Positions 45,326 through 57,455 of a stretch of 64,000 bases of DNA are shown in pieces. The stretch lies in assembly GCA_014529385.2 (NCBI GenBank), contig CM043944.1, positions 180,239,240 to 180,303,239 of the forward strand, in the 5' to 3' direction. This DNA comes from Adiantum capillus-veneris (Eukaryota; Streptophyta; Polypodiopsida; Polypodiales; Pteridaceae). A program made the position numbers and the translations under genes. Position 1 is the first letter of the stretch. Every line of letters starts with the position of its first letter. The notes beneath the pieces were generated by a model. That model was not told the origin of the DNA, made no database searches, and saw nothing but the letters and a program-made list of their open reading frames with translations.

Positions 45326-45726
45326 ATTTGGTTTCTCTTTTCTTGCTTAAGAAGAGAGGTCCTTAAGTAGCCTATAAATGGTTGATTTTCTTAATTATAT
45401 TAGGGTAAGTGGGACTGGGATCTATAATTGATTTTGTTGAGCCCACTATGTGGGATATGGTGCACAACTCGGGAGCTTTGGACTTAATAATGGGGTCTTT
45501 TTAAACTTGCCTATGGCTTTACCATTATTGAGCCATAAGAAGTCCAAAAGGAGCTAGCCCTTGATAATTCTGAAATATTAGACCCACTTCACTACTCTCT
45601 ATAATTAACCACTTTGAGTCGTGGGTGTAGATACTTAGGCACCGATTTTCAATGGCTAAGAGGAGTGGCAACTAAGGTTTTGAATTGCCAAAGCATACAC
45701 TAAGTAAGTACACAAATTTTGTTAAC

Positions 45727-47052
45727 ATGGCTGACAACAACCAAGAGAGTAGAATGAACATTGATAACTTTGCTTTTGCACATGAAGGTGCTAATGATGA
45801 TTCCCCCATGTTTGTCAATTATCTTGTTACTAGGTTGTAGAAAGCTATGGGAAACCCTGCTTTGCAAGCCAAAGTTACTCAACAACTTCGCGCTTCTGGG
45901 ATTACCCTTCCTTTCCAATAGGAGAGAGAGATTAGGAGGCCTCTTGAGGAGACCCCCAAAAGAAGACTCTCCCCTTTACAATAGGAGAAATCCAAAGAAA
46001 AAGAAAGTAATGAAACTTTAAGTTTTCTTGAAGATGTGGCTCCATGAAGACGGCATCCTAGAAGATTTCCAACTCCTCCCACGAGGAAAAGATCAACACA
46101 CAATCCTTCTCCTCATCACTCCGAAAGGGAAGAGAGAAAACAAAAGAAGAAAAGGGCAAAAAGAGGTCAACCTCTTCTGTTTCTTCTTCACCTTCCTCCT
46201 CTTTTGACGAAAGCTATGGCTATTGTCCTAAAGAATACAAGAGGGGAGGACATTGCAAATCATAACCTGCATGGCGAAGGTCACAAAACTCAAGAAGTTC
46301 AAAGAGGGAGTAAAGAGTATCTCTTTTCTCACCTCTGATGGCACCTTTGGTGCCACCGGCAAAGTATTGTCCTTCATCCAGTAATTTGATGTGGCCTTTG
46401 GAGATGAGGGCTTCACAAAGTCCTTCAAGCTACGCCACGTAGCTATGCACTTCCAAAAATTGGCTTGTCAATGGTGGGCTAGCCTTTGTGGCAACGGCAA
46501 AGCCCCAAAGACATAGAAAACTCTACGAGTTTCCATCATGAAGAAATTCCTTGCAAGCGATGCAAAGGAAAAAGTGCTCACTAAATGGCGCAGTTTAAAG
46601 CTTCTCTCCCATGAGTCTATTCAGAAATATGTAGAAATGTTTTGGGATTTACATCTCAAGGCTACTGTCTTTCAAAAAAAAGACTTTGCCGAGCAAAAGC
46701 AACAATTCTATGTGGATGGCCGAGTACGTCAACTCTCAATGGCCTGGTTCTATCACCGAAGTAATCCACCACATCATGGTTGCTTTGTGCATCCCCAATT
46801 TCCAACAAGGGGATAGAGGATGTCAAAGCCCATGGAAAACAAAGACAAAAATGATGCAAAGGGGAAAAACCAATTGCCAAAAATTCTTCCCAAGGCAATT
46901 TCAATCAACAAACAACAATAACATTCACCATCCAAGGAGAAGGGGAGTTTACAAAGGTAAAAAAAAAACTCTCTTTTGAATATCTTGAAGATTTTGGCAA
47001 GGACCATAAGTGTTTTAAGTGAGGGGAGCAAGGACATGGCCATTATTTTTGC
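45727..47052 (+). pseudogene. Ty3 gag
   Basis: Starts MADNNQESRMNIDNFAFAHE at 45727, about 400 bp after the PBS. The capsid region follows in another frame: FDVAFGDEGFTKSFKLRHVA, FQKLACQWWASLCGNGKAP and KVLTKWRSLKLLSHESIQKY. The knuckle at 47011-47052 reads C-F-K-stop-GEQGHGHYFC: the second cysteine codon is now TGA. In-frame stops near 45838, 45920 and 45981 are TAG at likely former CAG codons. Confidence 0.75.
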
Positions 47053-47159
47053 CCCAATAAAAATTCTCTCAATGAGACTCCTAGGGCTTCCACCATTGAA
47101 GCTCCAAAAGAGGATGCTCATTGCAAAGTGCACCTCTCTCTCCTATGCTTGGGGAAAGG

Positions 47160-47483
47160 TAAGGAAAAATGACGCCTTCATCTTGTTTAACCTTGGCTCT
47201 ACTCACAAATTCATACCAATGGAGTGGCCACCAAGTTGGGCATTCAAGCTTTTGAGATGGGAGATGTTGTAACGGCCAACACTGCTTTCAAGGGACAGCG
47301 AGCCTCCGTTACTTCCTTGATTGGGAAGTTGAGGCTTCATGTCCAAATCTACGTCGACAAAGAAGACTTTTTCATCTCTCCTCTCCAACATGAGGATACT
47401 ATCCTAGGGACACCATGGTTCAGCCGCATGGCTACCAACATGAAGTTCCCTGAAAGGAGAATCTACTTTATCTCTACAGGGTA
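47160..47483 (+). pseudogene. Ty3 aspartic protease
   Basis: LFNLGSTHKFI marks the active site, where the usual D-S/T-G-S/A-T-H has become N-L-G-S-T-H: the catalytic Asp is Asn (aac at 47189-47191). After a shift it continues VATKLGIQAFEMGDVVTAN, LHVQIYVDKEDFFISPL and DTILGTPWF, the typical last half (ILG-x-PWF). Non-functional. Confidence 0.75.
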
Positions 47484-47749
47484 AAGGACATGTATATAGA
47501 TGCTAGTGAGTTTGGTCATACTATATCACTTGTAAATTCACTTGCTTTTGATAAATCAATGAAGAGATCAGTTTTTGTGTACATGATTTTTGTCAAAGAG
47601 TCCCTAAAAGGTCATAATGTTTCATCAAATGTAAATGGTAGGAATCAAGAAGAGTTAGAATTGTCTAATTTTCTGAAAGGATTCCAAGATGTTTTCATCA
47701 ATCATATCCACATGGACTTACTTCCAAAACGAGGGGATGATTACCATTG

Positions 47750-48640
47750 AATTGAGCTCCTACCAGGAAGCTCACCACCTAACAAGCCTTCTTATCGAGT
47801 TTCTCAATCTCCACAAGAGCAGATAATGAGGCAAGTACAAGAATTCGTTGTCAAAGGGATGGTGAGGCCTGACTCCTCTCTCTTTTGTTCTGCAATCCTT
47901 TTGATGCAAAAGAAAGATAGTACATATCGTATGTGTGTGGACTATCGCGCACTAAATCATATAACTATCAAAAACAGATTTTCCATGCCTCAGGTAGAAG
48001 GTCTGTTTGATAAGCTACAAGGCTCTACCTACTTTAGTAGGATTGACCTTAAAAGTGGCTATCATCAAATAAGGATAGTGGATGAAGATATCCTAAAGAT
48101 CGTGTTTTGTACTATGTTTGGTCTTTATGAATATCTAGTCATGCCTCTTTGCTTGACGTTCAATCGTCTAATGGAGAAAATCTTTAGACCCTACCACAAA
48201 TTCACTGGAGTGTTCTTTGATGATATCATCATCTACTCCAAGTCTTAGGAGGAACATAAGCAACATCTCCAAGTAATTTTTCAAGCATTGAGGGAAAACA
48301 AGCTTTTTCTTAACCAAAAGAAAAGAATTTTTTTCCTTCAAGAGATTCAATACTTAGGTAATATTATCTCTCAAGATGGTATCTGTATGGATCCATCAAA
48401 GTTAGAGGTAATAAAAGCATGGCCTATCCAAGGAATCTACATGAACTAAGAATCTTTATTGGTATGTGTGCATACTATAGATGCTTCATAAAAATTATAT
48501 CAGATAGCTCTATAGTGTGTGTGCATACTATAGATGCTCCATAGCAAAATTTTCTCAGATAACAGGATCATTACATGACTTAACTGAGAAGAACATTATG
48601 TATTTATGGACTGCTAAGGAAAAGGGAAGCTTACCTCCCA
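47750..48640 (+). pseudogene. Ty3 reverse transcriptase
   Basis: Contains [57 protein letters not shown] (first catalytic Asp), then [20 protein letters not shown], where seven or so residues of the [10 protein letters not shown] motif are lost. VFFDDIIIYSKS holds the second and third Asp. DPSKLEVIKAWP begins the thumb. It ends in a ~65-bp imperfect tandem duplication (tgtgcatactatagatgc near 48466 and 48521) and breaks off before RNase H. Confidence 0.85.
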
Positions 48641-48679
48641 ACCAATCCTCATGCTTGTGGATCTCAAGTTGCCAAAAAA

Positions 48680-49772
48680 ATTGATAAGAAAGGTATTAGA
48701 CATTTAGGCAAACTTTGGGAGTACAACAGTAGCAATTGGAAAGATAAAAACCAGTTGACTCTCCAGTTTAACCTCAATGGGACTGAAAGATTACTAAGAA
48801 AGATATTACACATTTAGGCAAACTTTGGGAGTACAACAGTAGCAATTGGAAAGATAAAAACCAATTGATTCTCCAGTTTAACCTCAATGGGATTGAAAGA
48901 TAACTGATCAACAGAGACTTAGAAAGGCTAGAAAGGTGACGTTTTCCAAACTATGAATCCAAGTTTGAATGATAAGCATGTGGCAGTGGCCTAGGAACAT
49001 ACAATTTCAAAAACTGCAAACCAAGGAAGTGTACCTCAGCCTTATAGCCTCGAAGGATTGGTTCTCCCCACTTGATAAGCAGTGGGGAAAGCATTGGCTG
49101 GAAGCAAGATGGGAGAAAACTATGAAGAATATGTGGCATCCACAATGGGCACATGAGATGAAGGCCTTCTTATGGAAGGTTTTATAGGGAGCCATGCCAA
49201 CTGGGGTGAAGATCCTCACTCAGGGAATCGGTCCTGATATATGTTTGCAATGTAGAATAGCTAGTGAAGACCTCCCTCACCTTGTCAGAGAGTGCCCGAC
49301 AATCTGCGGTCTAGCAGGAAATATTTGCAAATGGATCCAAAAGACATGGAAAATAGGATTCTTCAAGAATGATCTATTCCGGGGAGGAACGGCATTCAAG
49401 AGCAAAGAAATGCTCATTGCAAGGAAAATTGTGGGTTTTTTTTACTTCAAACATGTTTGCAAGGCAAGGAACTGTCGAATCTTCGAAAACAGCTAAGTTC
49501 ACTGAGATTATTCATTAAGAAAGTAGGGGGGCAATCATTGGGAGAAATATGAACTCAGATGAATGGAATAGAACCATGAGCAGTGCAATGAATGACTTAC
49601 ATCGGTAAAGATATGGGCTCATTCATTATCATGGGGTGGCTCCCTTGTCAGCTGATGTATCTAGGATCCCTTGAAGATGTCATGGCTCGTCATGAGCATG
49701 GCAAGAACTTGTAATTTGTTGGCTATATTAATATAATCTAATCATCATTGTGAGTTTTGCAAAAAAAAAAAA
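48680..49772 (+). mobile_element. LINE A: ORF2 3' end and poly(A) tail
   Basis: 5'-truncated L1-type LINE on the plus strand. The RT-to-RNase-H linker reads KKGIRHLGKLWEYNSSNWKD, then a zf-RVT domain (EMKAFLWKVL, stop, GAMPTGVKILTQGIGPDICL, QCRIASEDLPHLVRECP) with its C-x2-C...H...C ligands. A 110-bp tandem duplication (catttaggca at 48701 and 48811) lies near the start. The 3' end is ttgtgagttttgc followed by a poly(A) run at 49760-49773. It interrupts or abuts the Ty3 RT. Confidence 0.8.
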
Positions 49773-49773
49773 A

Positions 49774-50138
49774 ACATTACATTGAGCCATGGCCACATAT
49801 ATACATTCCACTGGAAACTGATAATTAGAAGAAACCCCAACCCCACCCAATTCCACTCATCAGAAGTCTTGCTTTTTTCAATCCCAAAAATAGTTTCCCT
49901 TCTACTATCTTGGATAATCTCTGCGTAGTTGTTGATCTTAGGCGATCAATTGGCCATTCCTAGCCTTCCAAACATGGTGGAAGAAGCAGAATTGAACTAC
50001 CTGAGTACATATCAAAATCGGTTGGTTTTTCATCCCTTTCCCTCCAAGGAGGAAATCATTCTTGGTAAACCCAATCTTCCAAGTCCTTTGGATCATTTTG
50101 CACACCTTACCTGCCAGGCCTTGGACCCTCTGGCATAC
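49774..50138 (-). mobile_element. LINE C: minus-strand 3' fragment
   Basis: Similar to LINE B throughout (minus strand: WIQ/MIQRTWKIGFTKNDFLLG region and the catggctc 3' UTR string). It starts right beside the poly(A) of LINE A and lacks its own tail, so the two are tail to tail. Heavily mutated; 5' end lost near 50138. Confidence 0.7.
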
Positions 50139-50151
50139 TTCCTTTGTTTTA

Positions 50152-50907
50152 GTTTTTTTTTTTTTTTTGTAAATCTCACAATATGTGAAAGGGGTTATAT
50201 TAAAGAGAAAACCATTACATCAACACCATGCTCAATACGAGCCATGGCCACTTACATTCAAAAGGGCGCTCCATCCCTGCAAACATCACATTGCTGGCAG
50301 TAAGAGTTACCCAATTCCACTTGTTTGAAGAATTTCTTTTTCCAATCCCAAAGATAGTTTCCTTGATATCACGGATAATCTCTGCAAAGCTGGCAACTGA
50401 GAGCTCTTGTACGAACACTCGACCATTCTTGGCCTTCCAAACATGGTGAAGGAAGCAAAATCTAACGACTTTACAAAACAGAATCGGTTGGCTTATCATC
50501 CCTTTCCCTCCAAGGAGTATATCATTCTTGGAAAACCCAATCTTCCAAGTCCTTTGAATCCATTTACACACCTTACCTGACAGGCCTCTTACCCTTGGGC
50601 ATTCTAGGAATAAGTGGGACAGATCCTCCCTAGCAGTCCTGCAATCTCAACACCTATCGGAGCCTATACCTTGAGGTAAGATCTTGTCTCCTATTGGTAA
50701 GGCCCCCCATAGCACCTTCCATAGAAAATCTTCATTGTCACTTAGGTAGTTGTGGGTCCCTTGTCGATGCCAACCATCGAGCCTCTGGCCATTTTTTGGT
50801 CCACCGTTTGTTGAGAGGGGCGAACGAGTAAGAGCAAGGTAAATGCCCTTGGTGTGTGGTTTGAAGAAATGGCTACTCTGTGGGCATCGCGAGGCTTTCC
50901 ACTCAAA
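50152..50907 (-). mobile_element. LINE B: 5'-truncated insertion with target duplication
   Basis: A minus-strand LINE 3' end of 756 bp, with poly(T) at 50153-50168 and an exact 13-bp target site duplication ttcctttgtttta at 50139-50151 and 50908-50920. The zf-RVT domain is visible: FLWKVLWGALPIGDKILPQ, GSDRC, TGA, DCRTAREDLSHLFLECP, then CKWIQRTWKIGFSKNDILLG. The ORF closes at 50215. It landed at the truncated end of LINE C. The clean TSD shows a real, fairly recent insertion. Confidence 0.9.
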
Positions 50908-50920
50908 TTCCTTTGTTTTA

Positions 50921-51125
50921 TGTTATGTAATGGTCAAGTTTGAGAATGAATATTCTTCTACCTGATTTTGATTGTGCATAATGTGGTACACGTCTGTTTG
51001 TGTTTGTTGTATGTTATTTAATGTTCAAGTTTGAGAATTAATTTTTTGTCTGATTTCGATTGTGCATAATTTCTTCAAGTTTAAGAGCGAGTTTTCTGTT
51101 TGCTATTGATTGTGCATAGTGTGTG
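50921..51125. repeat. Three degenerate tandem copies
   Basis: The core tcaagtttgagaat...tgattttgattgtgcata recurs near 50934, 51025 and 51075, with steps of about 91 and 50 bp. Confidence 0.65.
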
Positions 51126-51760
51126 TATGTGTACACTTTTCTACGTGCATGAGAAACACTTTCTTTTCCAAAACTGTATGCGTGAGAAAATGCTAGTTTA
51201 ATTAAACATATGGGGTATTTTATATGTGTTTATCGAAAGGCATGCATGCTACAGTTCCTATGAGTGGCACTGTTAGGTTGTTTAAAGAAAAAAAAAGAAG
51301 AAAAAGTGAAGTTGTGTCCCTTGTTGCGGTTTTGGCTTTTTGGTTCTAGCTTGGCGGTCAAGGGGCAGGCTGTGGTAGGGCTCGCTTCTTTGTGGCAGCA
51401 CCAAGCTTGTGTAAGTTCTCCTTTGTGTCGTATGGTTTCAAGAGGGACACCCTTTGTCAATCAATGTATTCGTTTGTTGTAACAGAGCTGTTGGCTGATG
51501 CGATGGCTCGATACGAACATAGCTTCCTATGTAATTACTTTTATGTCTATTCTCTCTCATGAATCATAGGCTTTGCATGCCTGTGGAATATCGATTGCTT
51601 GATGTAAGTCTTTTCTGATTTTGAACATTGGGACGATTAATGGTACTAAGAACTTGTTTTATAAAATTTGATTGCTTTACTTCTCTAGGACAATCAACCT
51701 CTTATCGTGATCTTGCTATTGCATAGAAAAAGCAAAGAAGTATTAAAGTGAGATATGTGC
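51126..51760. other. No recognised gene
   Basis: Weak hint of LINE 3' UTR texture near 51500 (gatggctcgatacgaac resembles the catggctcgtcatgagc of LINE A), too short to call. The 51264-51482 frame has no motif. Confidence 0.3.
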
Positions 51761-51761
<1 letters not shown>

Positions 51762-51800
<39 letters not shown>

Positions 51801-51872
51801 AGTGAGAGAGAGAGAGAGAGAGAGTGAGAGTGAGAGTGAGAGAGAGAGCGAGGGGGGGGGGGGGGGGGGGGG
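51762..51872. repeat. (GT)n(GA)n(G)n compound microsatellite
   Basis: About 37 bp of GT, 50 bp of GA with GTGA interruptions, and a run of about 20 Gs. Confidence 0.95.
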
Positions 51873-51982
51873 AGAAGGCAAAGGAAGGTAAAAATAGAAT
51901 TAATAGGTAATGAAATTCTCATGAGTTGATTGTAGGGAGGATGGCAATGGTAGCCAGTAAGCAAACGTATGTAGATTAATTT

Positions 51983-52042
51983 TTGAAAATTCTAATACCA
52001 AGAACAAATGTAAGAGCTAGACATGTAGGGGACGTGCGCGCG

Positions 52043-52086
<44 letters not shown>

Positions 52087-52185
52087 GAGGGGGGGGGGGG
52101 GGGGGGCACTTAGAATTTTGACACCAAGAAGAGATGTAAGAACTAGATATATAGGCGACCATACATTGGTAAATAGGTAGCTAGA
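51983..52185. repeat. Imperfect tandem duplication with (GA)n(G)n
   Basis: The string ccaagaacaaatgtaagagctagacat (near 51998) recurs as ccaagaagagatgtaagaactagatat (near 52125). Between them lie (GA)n at 52045-52085 and a poly-G run to 52106. It directly precedes the 52.2-60.5 kb element. Confidence 0.6.
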
Positions 52186-52215
52186 TGGGATGCATGGAAA
52201 TATACCTGGACAAAT

Positions 52216-52250
<35 letters not shown>

Positions 52251-54609
52251 AGAGAGGCTTTCAAAAGAGTAGTGTAATTTGTGTTAAAGCAGCACCCTTT
52301 TAGGCATAGAGGAGATTAACATGCCTATGAGATGCAATGCATAGGCGAGCATGCCAAAAGTGACTCATAATGTGCATACCACAGTAGCAACCAAATATTA
52401 TTGTAGTCGTCGACTACATAACTTGAAGTACCTTTTTTTTTTTTTGCAAAACTCACAAATGGTGAGTAGATTATATTATCATAACCAAAAAATTACAGCT
52501 TCCTCCCACTTTGCCTACTCCAAATCATAGCACTTCTCCACCATCCTATGTCATTTTTGCCTCGGACAACACGTCCAAAAACGGGGAAAACCATCCGATC
52601 TCTTTTCGTCGTGATTGCCTGCCAATTTGAACAAGGCGTAACTACATGCCCATGACTCTGATCGATAAGCCGTAAATTTCTAGCAACTCCACACATTGCA
52701 TTCAACCTTATGCAACCTTGACGAGGTGAAAAAGATCCCTGTCAGCATGCTTATCAAGGGGATCAAAGCACACTAGAACTGCTCCTTGCAAAATTTCCTT
52801 GACCCATAACTTGCCCATCCAAGCTCTGATTGAGGATCTAAAAGACTGGCATGCACCACAACTCAAGCTCTTCAAGTCTATCCATTAGCATCAGCTCTGT
52901 CCATCCATATGTACCTGCCCAGTCCGGCGATGATCTGCAAAGCATCCTACCTTCAAACTACAATATCTTTCCTCTCGTAGCTACGATTGAGGAGCTGTCC
53001 GGACCCACATGTAGAAGACACTGAGGACCACCTCTGGCATTTAACTCCTTGCTATAAGTTCTTGTACAAGTGCACACATACACATACACACACACATGCA
53101 CACATAACCATGCATACTACAAGCATTCAAACCACATATAGGCATACACACATAAACGCATAATTTACAAAGTTTTTACTAAGACACTGAGCTCATTCAC
53201 ATGGTAGGAGCAAGAAGAGGGGTAGTTGACAAAGATGAAGGTTGGATACATGCTTTGGGTTATTTAGAACACCCCAGAGGATAGGAGTAACAAATATGGT
53301 CTTCTATGTACAAGTCTTTGGTGGCACCCTAGTCCCCCTCAAGTCACATGTAGTGCTTGAGGAATGTTGTATTCTTATCAGGTTAATATAAATTCTCTCA
53401 ACTCACAATTGTGATCGAGTATGGCAAAAAAAAAAAAGACACATTGACAATATATCCATAAACACACATTGTCACGGGAACCGAATAATAGAGATCGATA
53501 GCAAAAGATAGAGAAAGAGATCTTTGTATTGATGAATCTTTGTAGAGTTTTGATACAACAGAGGAGCAAAATATATGGGCGCACTGCGTTGTACGGAGCT
53601 CGAACCTCCCGACCACCCCCGAGCTTCAGTTCGCTTGCATGCAGCGTCTCACTTGCACTCGCACTCGCACTCTCACTCTCACTCTCACTCGCACTCGCAC
53701 TCGCACTCGCAGAAGAAGAGATCGGTGAATGATCCCCAAACGCACCACCCGTCGTGCTTTTATCCTTCTTTTCCTCGAAAAGCCTGCACGATTTTCGTAC
53801 CAAGTATACCTGCGAGAATAATATAAGAACGTGATCGCTAAGCGATCCGTAAAAGTTAGATTTCTATCATGACACTTTGCAATAGATCCTGTTTCACACA
53901 TTGATTTCTGCATCGCTTACAAAATAGCCAAAAGAACATACTCGTGCAACCAATTCAACATGATAATCAAAGTAAAAAAACATAATTATATACTTTCATA
54001 GCCATACTCTACCATGAAGAAACAATCCACTTCTTGGTTGATAGCAGGGAGAACTGTATGATGTTGTATGTCTGTCTGTCCCTGTGTACACTACACTGCT
54101 GCTGCCTTCTGTTTGTTTTTCATCATAACTTTTACAAACAAACTCAGAACAGAGCAATCCAGGTACTCAAAACGACGGGAATAGGTCTGGTCTATAAGGC
54201 ATCGCCGACAGAATTACAAAAAAACGTCTCTGTTTGGCTAAAAAGCAACTTTTAGGTCGCGACTCATAAAACCGCTATTTTTGGGTCTCCACTACTTTTA
54301 CAACTTATTTTAATCCTACCCATGCATTTTAAGCTAAAACACATAAATATAAAACATTGATATTAATACAAATCTCAATTTTACTGTTCATAGACAGACT
54401 ATCTGTTATTCATTAATCTTTATCAAATCCGTCTTTAGTGTATTATTTAAAAAAAAGAATATATGTTCTCTCTTAATATCTCAACTCATTCGTATAAGCT
54501 CTATTTAATAGACTATTCAAAATCCTTTCAAATCGTGTTAACGAAAGATATGCCCTGCTACATTCTTTTCGACTTTGATTTAAGAACTTCAAAGACTAGT
54601 CCTATTACA
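52186..54609 (-). repeat. 3' LTR of the 52.2-60.5 kb Ty3 element
   Basis: Minus-strand start TGTAATAGGACTAG at 54609. It contains (GA)n at 52206-52257, a hexamer repeat cactcg/cactct at 53648-53710, and a LINE-like tail at 52433-52705. Open frames within it (e.g. 53378-53803) come from the hexamer and are not genes. Confidence 0.85.
52433..52705 (-). mobile_element. LINE-like 3' end inside the LTR
   Basis: Poly(T) at 52433-52445 followed by gcaaaactcacaaatggtga, the complement of the LINE A tail (ttgtgagttttgc plus A run), with a similar AT-rich lead. A 70-codon minus frame (MNAMCGVARNLRLIDQSHGH...) ends before it; I do not recognise it. The same piece is in the other LTR (58360-58631), so it entered an ancestral LTR before this copy moved. 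Confidence 0.55.
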
Positions 54610-54620
54610 TTCTCCCCTTA
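54610..54620 (-). other. Polypurine tract
   Basis: Minus strand taaggggagaa immediately before the LTR start TGTAAT. Confidence 0.75.
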
Positions 54621-54680
54621 TCAAAATTAACTATGTCCTCAGAGTTGGTCTAAAGAGAGGAAAATTCTCTTTGCAAAACA

Positions 54681-55877
54681 CTAAGACAATCGTGCAGACA
54701 ATCGCTTATCCTTTCCAAGAATCAAATGAGACTTCTCGGGAATAACCTTTAAGAAAACCATATCCCCAGTTTCATACTCCACAACCCGATGTTTCTTGTC
54801 ATAATACAATTTATGTCTCTTTTGGGCTTCTCTAATATTCCCCCTGATTTTGGCGAACTCGTTATCCATTTTCTCAAGCATCTCACGTGACAGTTCTACC
54901 TTATTCCTTGAGCTAAGAAAATTTATAGGTGTGGGACAGTTATAGCCATACATTGCTTCAAACGGGGTCATCCTAATAGATGAATGATATGAACTGTTGT
55001 ATGCAAATTTAACCAAAGGCAAATATTCATTCCAATTAGATTGGTTTTCATTGACATACATTCGTAATATATCTTCTAAAATACGACTCACTCTCTCCGT
55101 TTCCGCATCGGTTTGAGGATGGAAAGCATTAGACATGCGTAACTGGGTACCTATAGAGTCAAAAGTCACTCTCTAGAAATGAGAAGTGAACTTAGAATCT
55201 CTGTCAGACACTATGCTCTTGGGCATGCCATGCAAACGAAATATCTCTTTCATAAACAAGCGTGCAATGGTCAAAGCAGTATCAGTTACTTTCACGGGAA
55301 AGAAGTGAGCCTGTTTTGTGAGTCTATCTACCACCACAAAGATCGAGTCATACCCTCCACGAGTAGTAGGAAGTCTAATAATAAAGTCCATGGATATAGA
55401 CTCCCACTTCTGTAAAGGAATGTCTAAGGGTTGAAGGTCACCAGGCATCCTCTTATGTTCAATTTTAACTTGTTGACATTGAAAGCATTCATGCACATAA
55501 TTCTTAACATCCAATTTCATACGTGGCCAAAAGAATGAACTTTTAATCTTTTCATATGTCTTACTCAATCCATGATGACCAGAAAAAGGTGAATTATGAC
55601 ACTCATGCAGAATTTGACTCTTAAAAGAAGAATTTACAGGAATACACAAGCAGTCATAACAATACAGATTTCCCTTATACAAGTGATATCTGTTTTCATA
55701 CATCTCACCAATATTCTCACGCAAGAATTTCAAAATAGGCATATAAAAGGAATCATTTTCAACTTCAGCATGTATCTCATCAATCAAATTGGATCGCACA
55801 ACAGTCAACAAATTACACATGGGCGTACGACTCAATGTATCTGCAACTTTATTTTCTTTTTCACACAAATACTTCAA
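54681..55877 (-). pseudogene. Ty3 integrase
   Basis: Two frames broken by one stop and a small shift near 55171. The finger reads ILHECHNSPFSGHHGLSKTY ... YVHECFQCQQVK. The core holds WESISMDFIIRLPTTRGGYD (first D), SIVSDRDSKFTSHF (second D) and NAFHPQTDAETERVSRILED (E). The end has YGYNCPTPINF and EYETGDMVFLKVIPEKSHLI, a GPY-like module. No chromodomain follows: the frame stops 70 bp before the PPT. All catalytic residues are present. Confidence 0.9.
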
Positions 55878-56190
55878 ATCAAAGTCATACTCAGCCAGGA
55901 ATTCAATCCATCTTCTTTGTCTGTTATTTAACTATGGCTGAGTGAAAATATACTTCAAGTTTTGATGATCAGTACGCAATTCAAATTTTACACCAAGCAA
56001 GAGATGACGCCAAAGCTTCAATGCATGAACAACAAGCAAGCAATTCTAGATCATGTGTTGCATAGTTTAATTCATGTCGTCTTAATTTCCTAAACTCATA
56101 TACAACCACTCTTCCTTCTTGTGTCAAAAACACAACCTAATTGTTCACCACTAGTGTCACAGGACACAACAAATGGTTTGCCCATCTCAG
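55878..56190 (-). pseudogene. Ty3 RNase H, decayed
   Basis: Fragments [19 protein letters not shown] (first catalytic Asp) and, in another frame, WIEFLAEYDFDLKYLCEKEN followed by KVADTLSR. The middle carries several shifts and stops. Confidence 0.65.
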
Positions 56191-56196
56191 GAACTT

Positions 56197-57060
56197 TTAA
56201 AAAAAATTTTCCGCTATTTTAGCCTTCAAGGTCTCAAAAGCAGTCTCACAGCTAGAAGTCCACACAAAACCCTTGTCTTTCTTGGTCAATTCGGTCAAAG
56301 GACTTGCTATCTTAGAGAAATCTTTAATGTGTGCTCTCTCATATTGTGCTAGACCCATAAAGCTTCTTACATCTCTTACTAACATAGTCTTAACTTTATC
56401 AAGATCAATGTGAATCCCCTCTTTAGAAATCACTCTTCCCAAATACACAATCTGATCCTTTGCAAAAGAATACTTACTTGCTTTGGCATACAATTTATGT
56501 TCACGCAAAACCTCAAATGTTTTCTTTAAGTACAATGCATGATCTTCTTCATTCGTAGAATACACAAAAATATTATCCAAGAATACCAGAATGAAGTCCT
56601 CAAGATACGGGTGAAAAATATATATTCATTAAGCACATGAAAGTTGTTGGTGCATTAGTCAAACCAAAAGCAAGAACTCTAAATTCATAATGTCCATAAC
56701 GTGTACGAAAAGAAATCTTTGGAATGTCCTCGGCCTTGATACGGATTTGATGGTAGCCAGAACGAAGGTCAACCTTTGAAAATATTGTGGCACCACTCAA
56801 ATGACTAAGCAGTTCATCTAAGTGAGGAAGAGGATATTTGTTCTTAATGGTCTTTTTGTTTAATCCCCTATAGTCGATGCATAATCTATATGTACCATCC
56901 TTTTTCTTTTGGAATAACATAGGACTACCCCAAGGAGATACACTAGGTTTAATGAAACCCTTTTTCAAAAGATCATCAAGTTGTATCTTGAGCTCTTTAA
57001 GCTCATCAATATTGAACCTGTATGGAGATCTGGAATAAGGTGTCGCTGTTGGATATAGAT
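56197..57060 (-). pseudogene. Ty3 reverse transcriptase
   Basis: [60 protein letters not shown] (first Asp) and [20 protein letters not shown] are clear. The second catalytic box reads FLDNIFVYSTNEEDHALYLK, where Y/F-x-D-D has become F-L-D-N. The thumb follows: YAKASKYSFAKDQIVYLGRV. One frameshift lies near 56590. The D to N change alone would abolish polymerase activity. Confidence 0.88.
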
Positions 57061-57455
57061 CTATGGCATGGTCTACCGCTCTAGGCGGAGGTATACCAGG
57101 AAGATCGTCCGGAACACATCCTTAACTTCATGTAAGAGATCCTCTATAAATTCTCGATTTGTCTCTTTATGTTTATCCCAGATTCTCTTTAATCTCATTA
57201 GCAAACACAAGCAACGTCTCACACAAGCAAACACAAGCAACGTCTCACACTCTTATCTAAGTCACCTTATCAATTCCATTGCCAAAACTAGATTTAGAAT
57301 CTCTTTCTTTCCACAAAGAGTGTGACTTATCATCATCAAATGATTAAAGATATATTTTTCTTTCTTAACAATCAATCAAAACATGATTTTCAATGATCTA
57401 ATTGATACCAATGATAACATCATGCATATCAATGTTTATGTTATAGAAATCATCT

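Noticed and set aside
53378-53913. Ser/Ala/Glu and Arg/Val repeat ORFs in the LTR, repeated at 59329-59834
   Set aside because: Produced by the cactcg/cactct hexamer repeat; they sit in an LTR and change length between copies.
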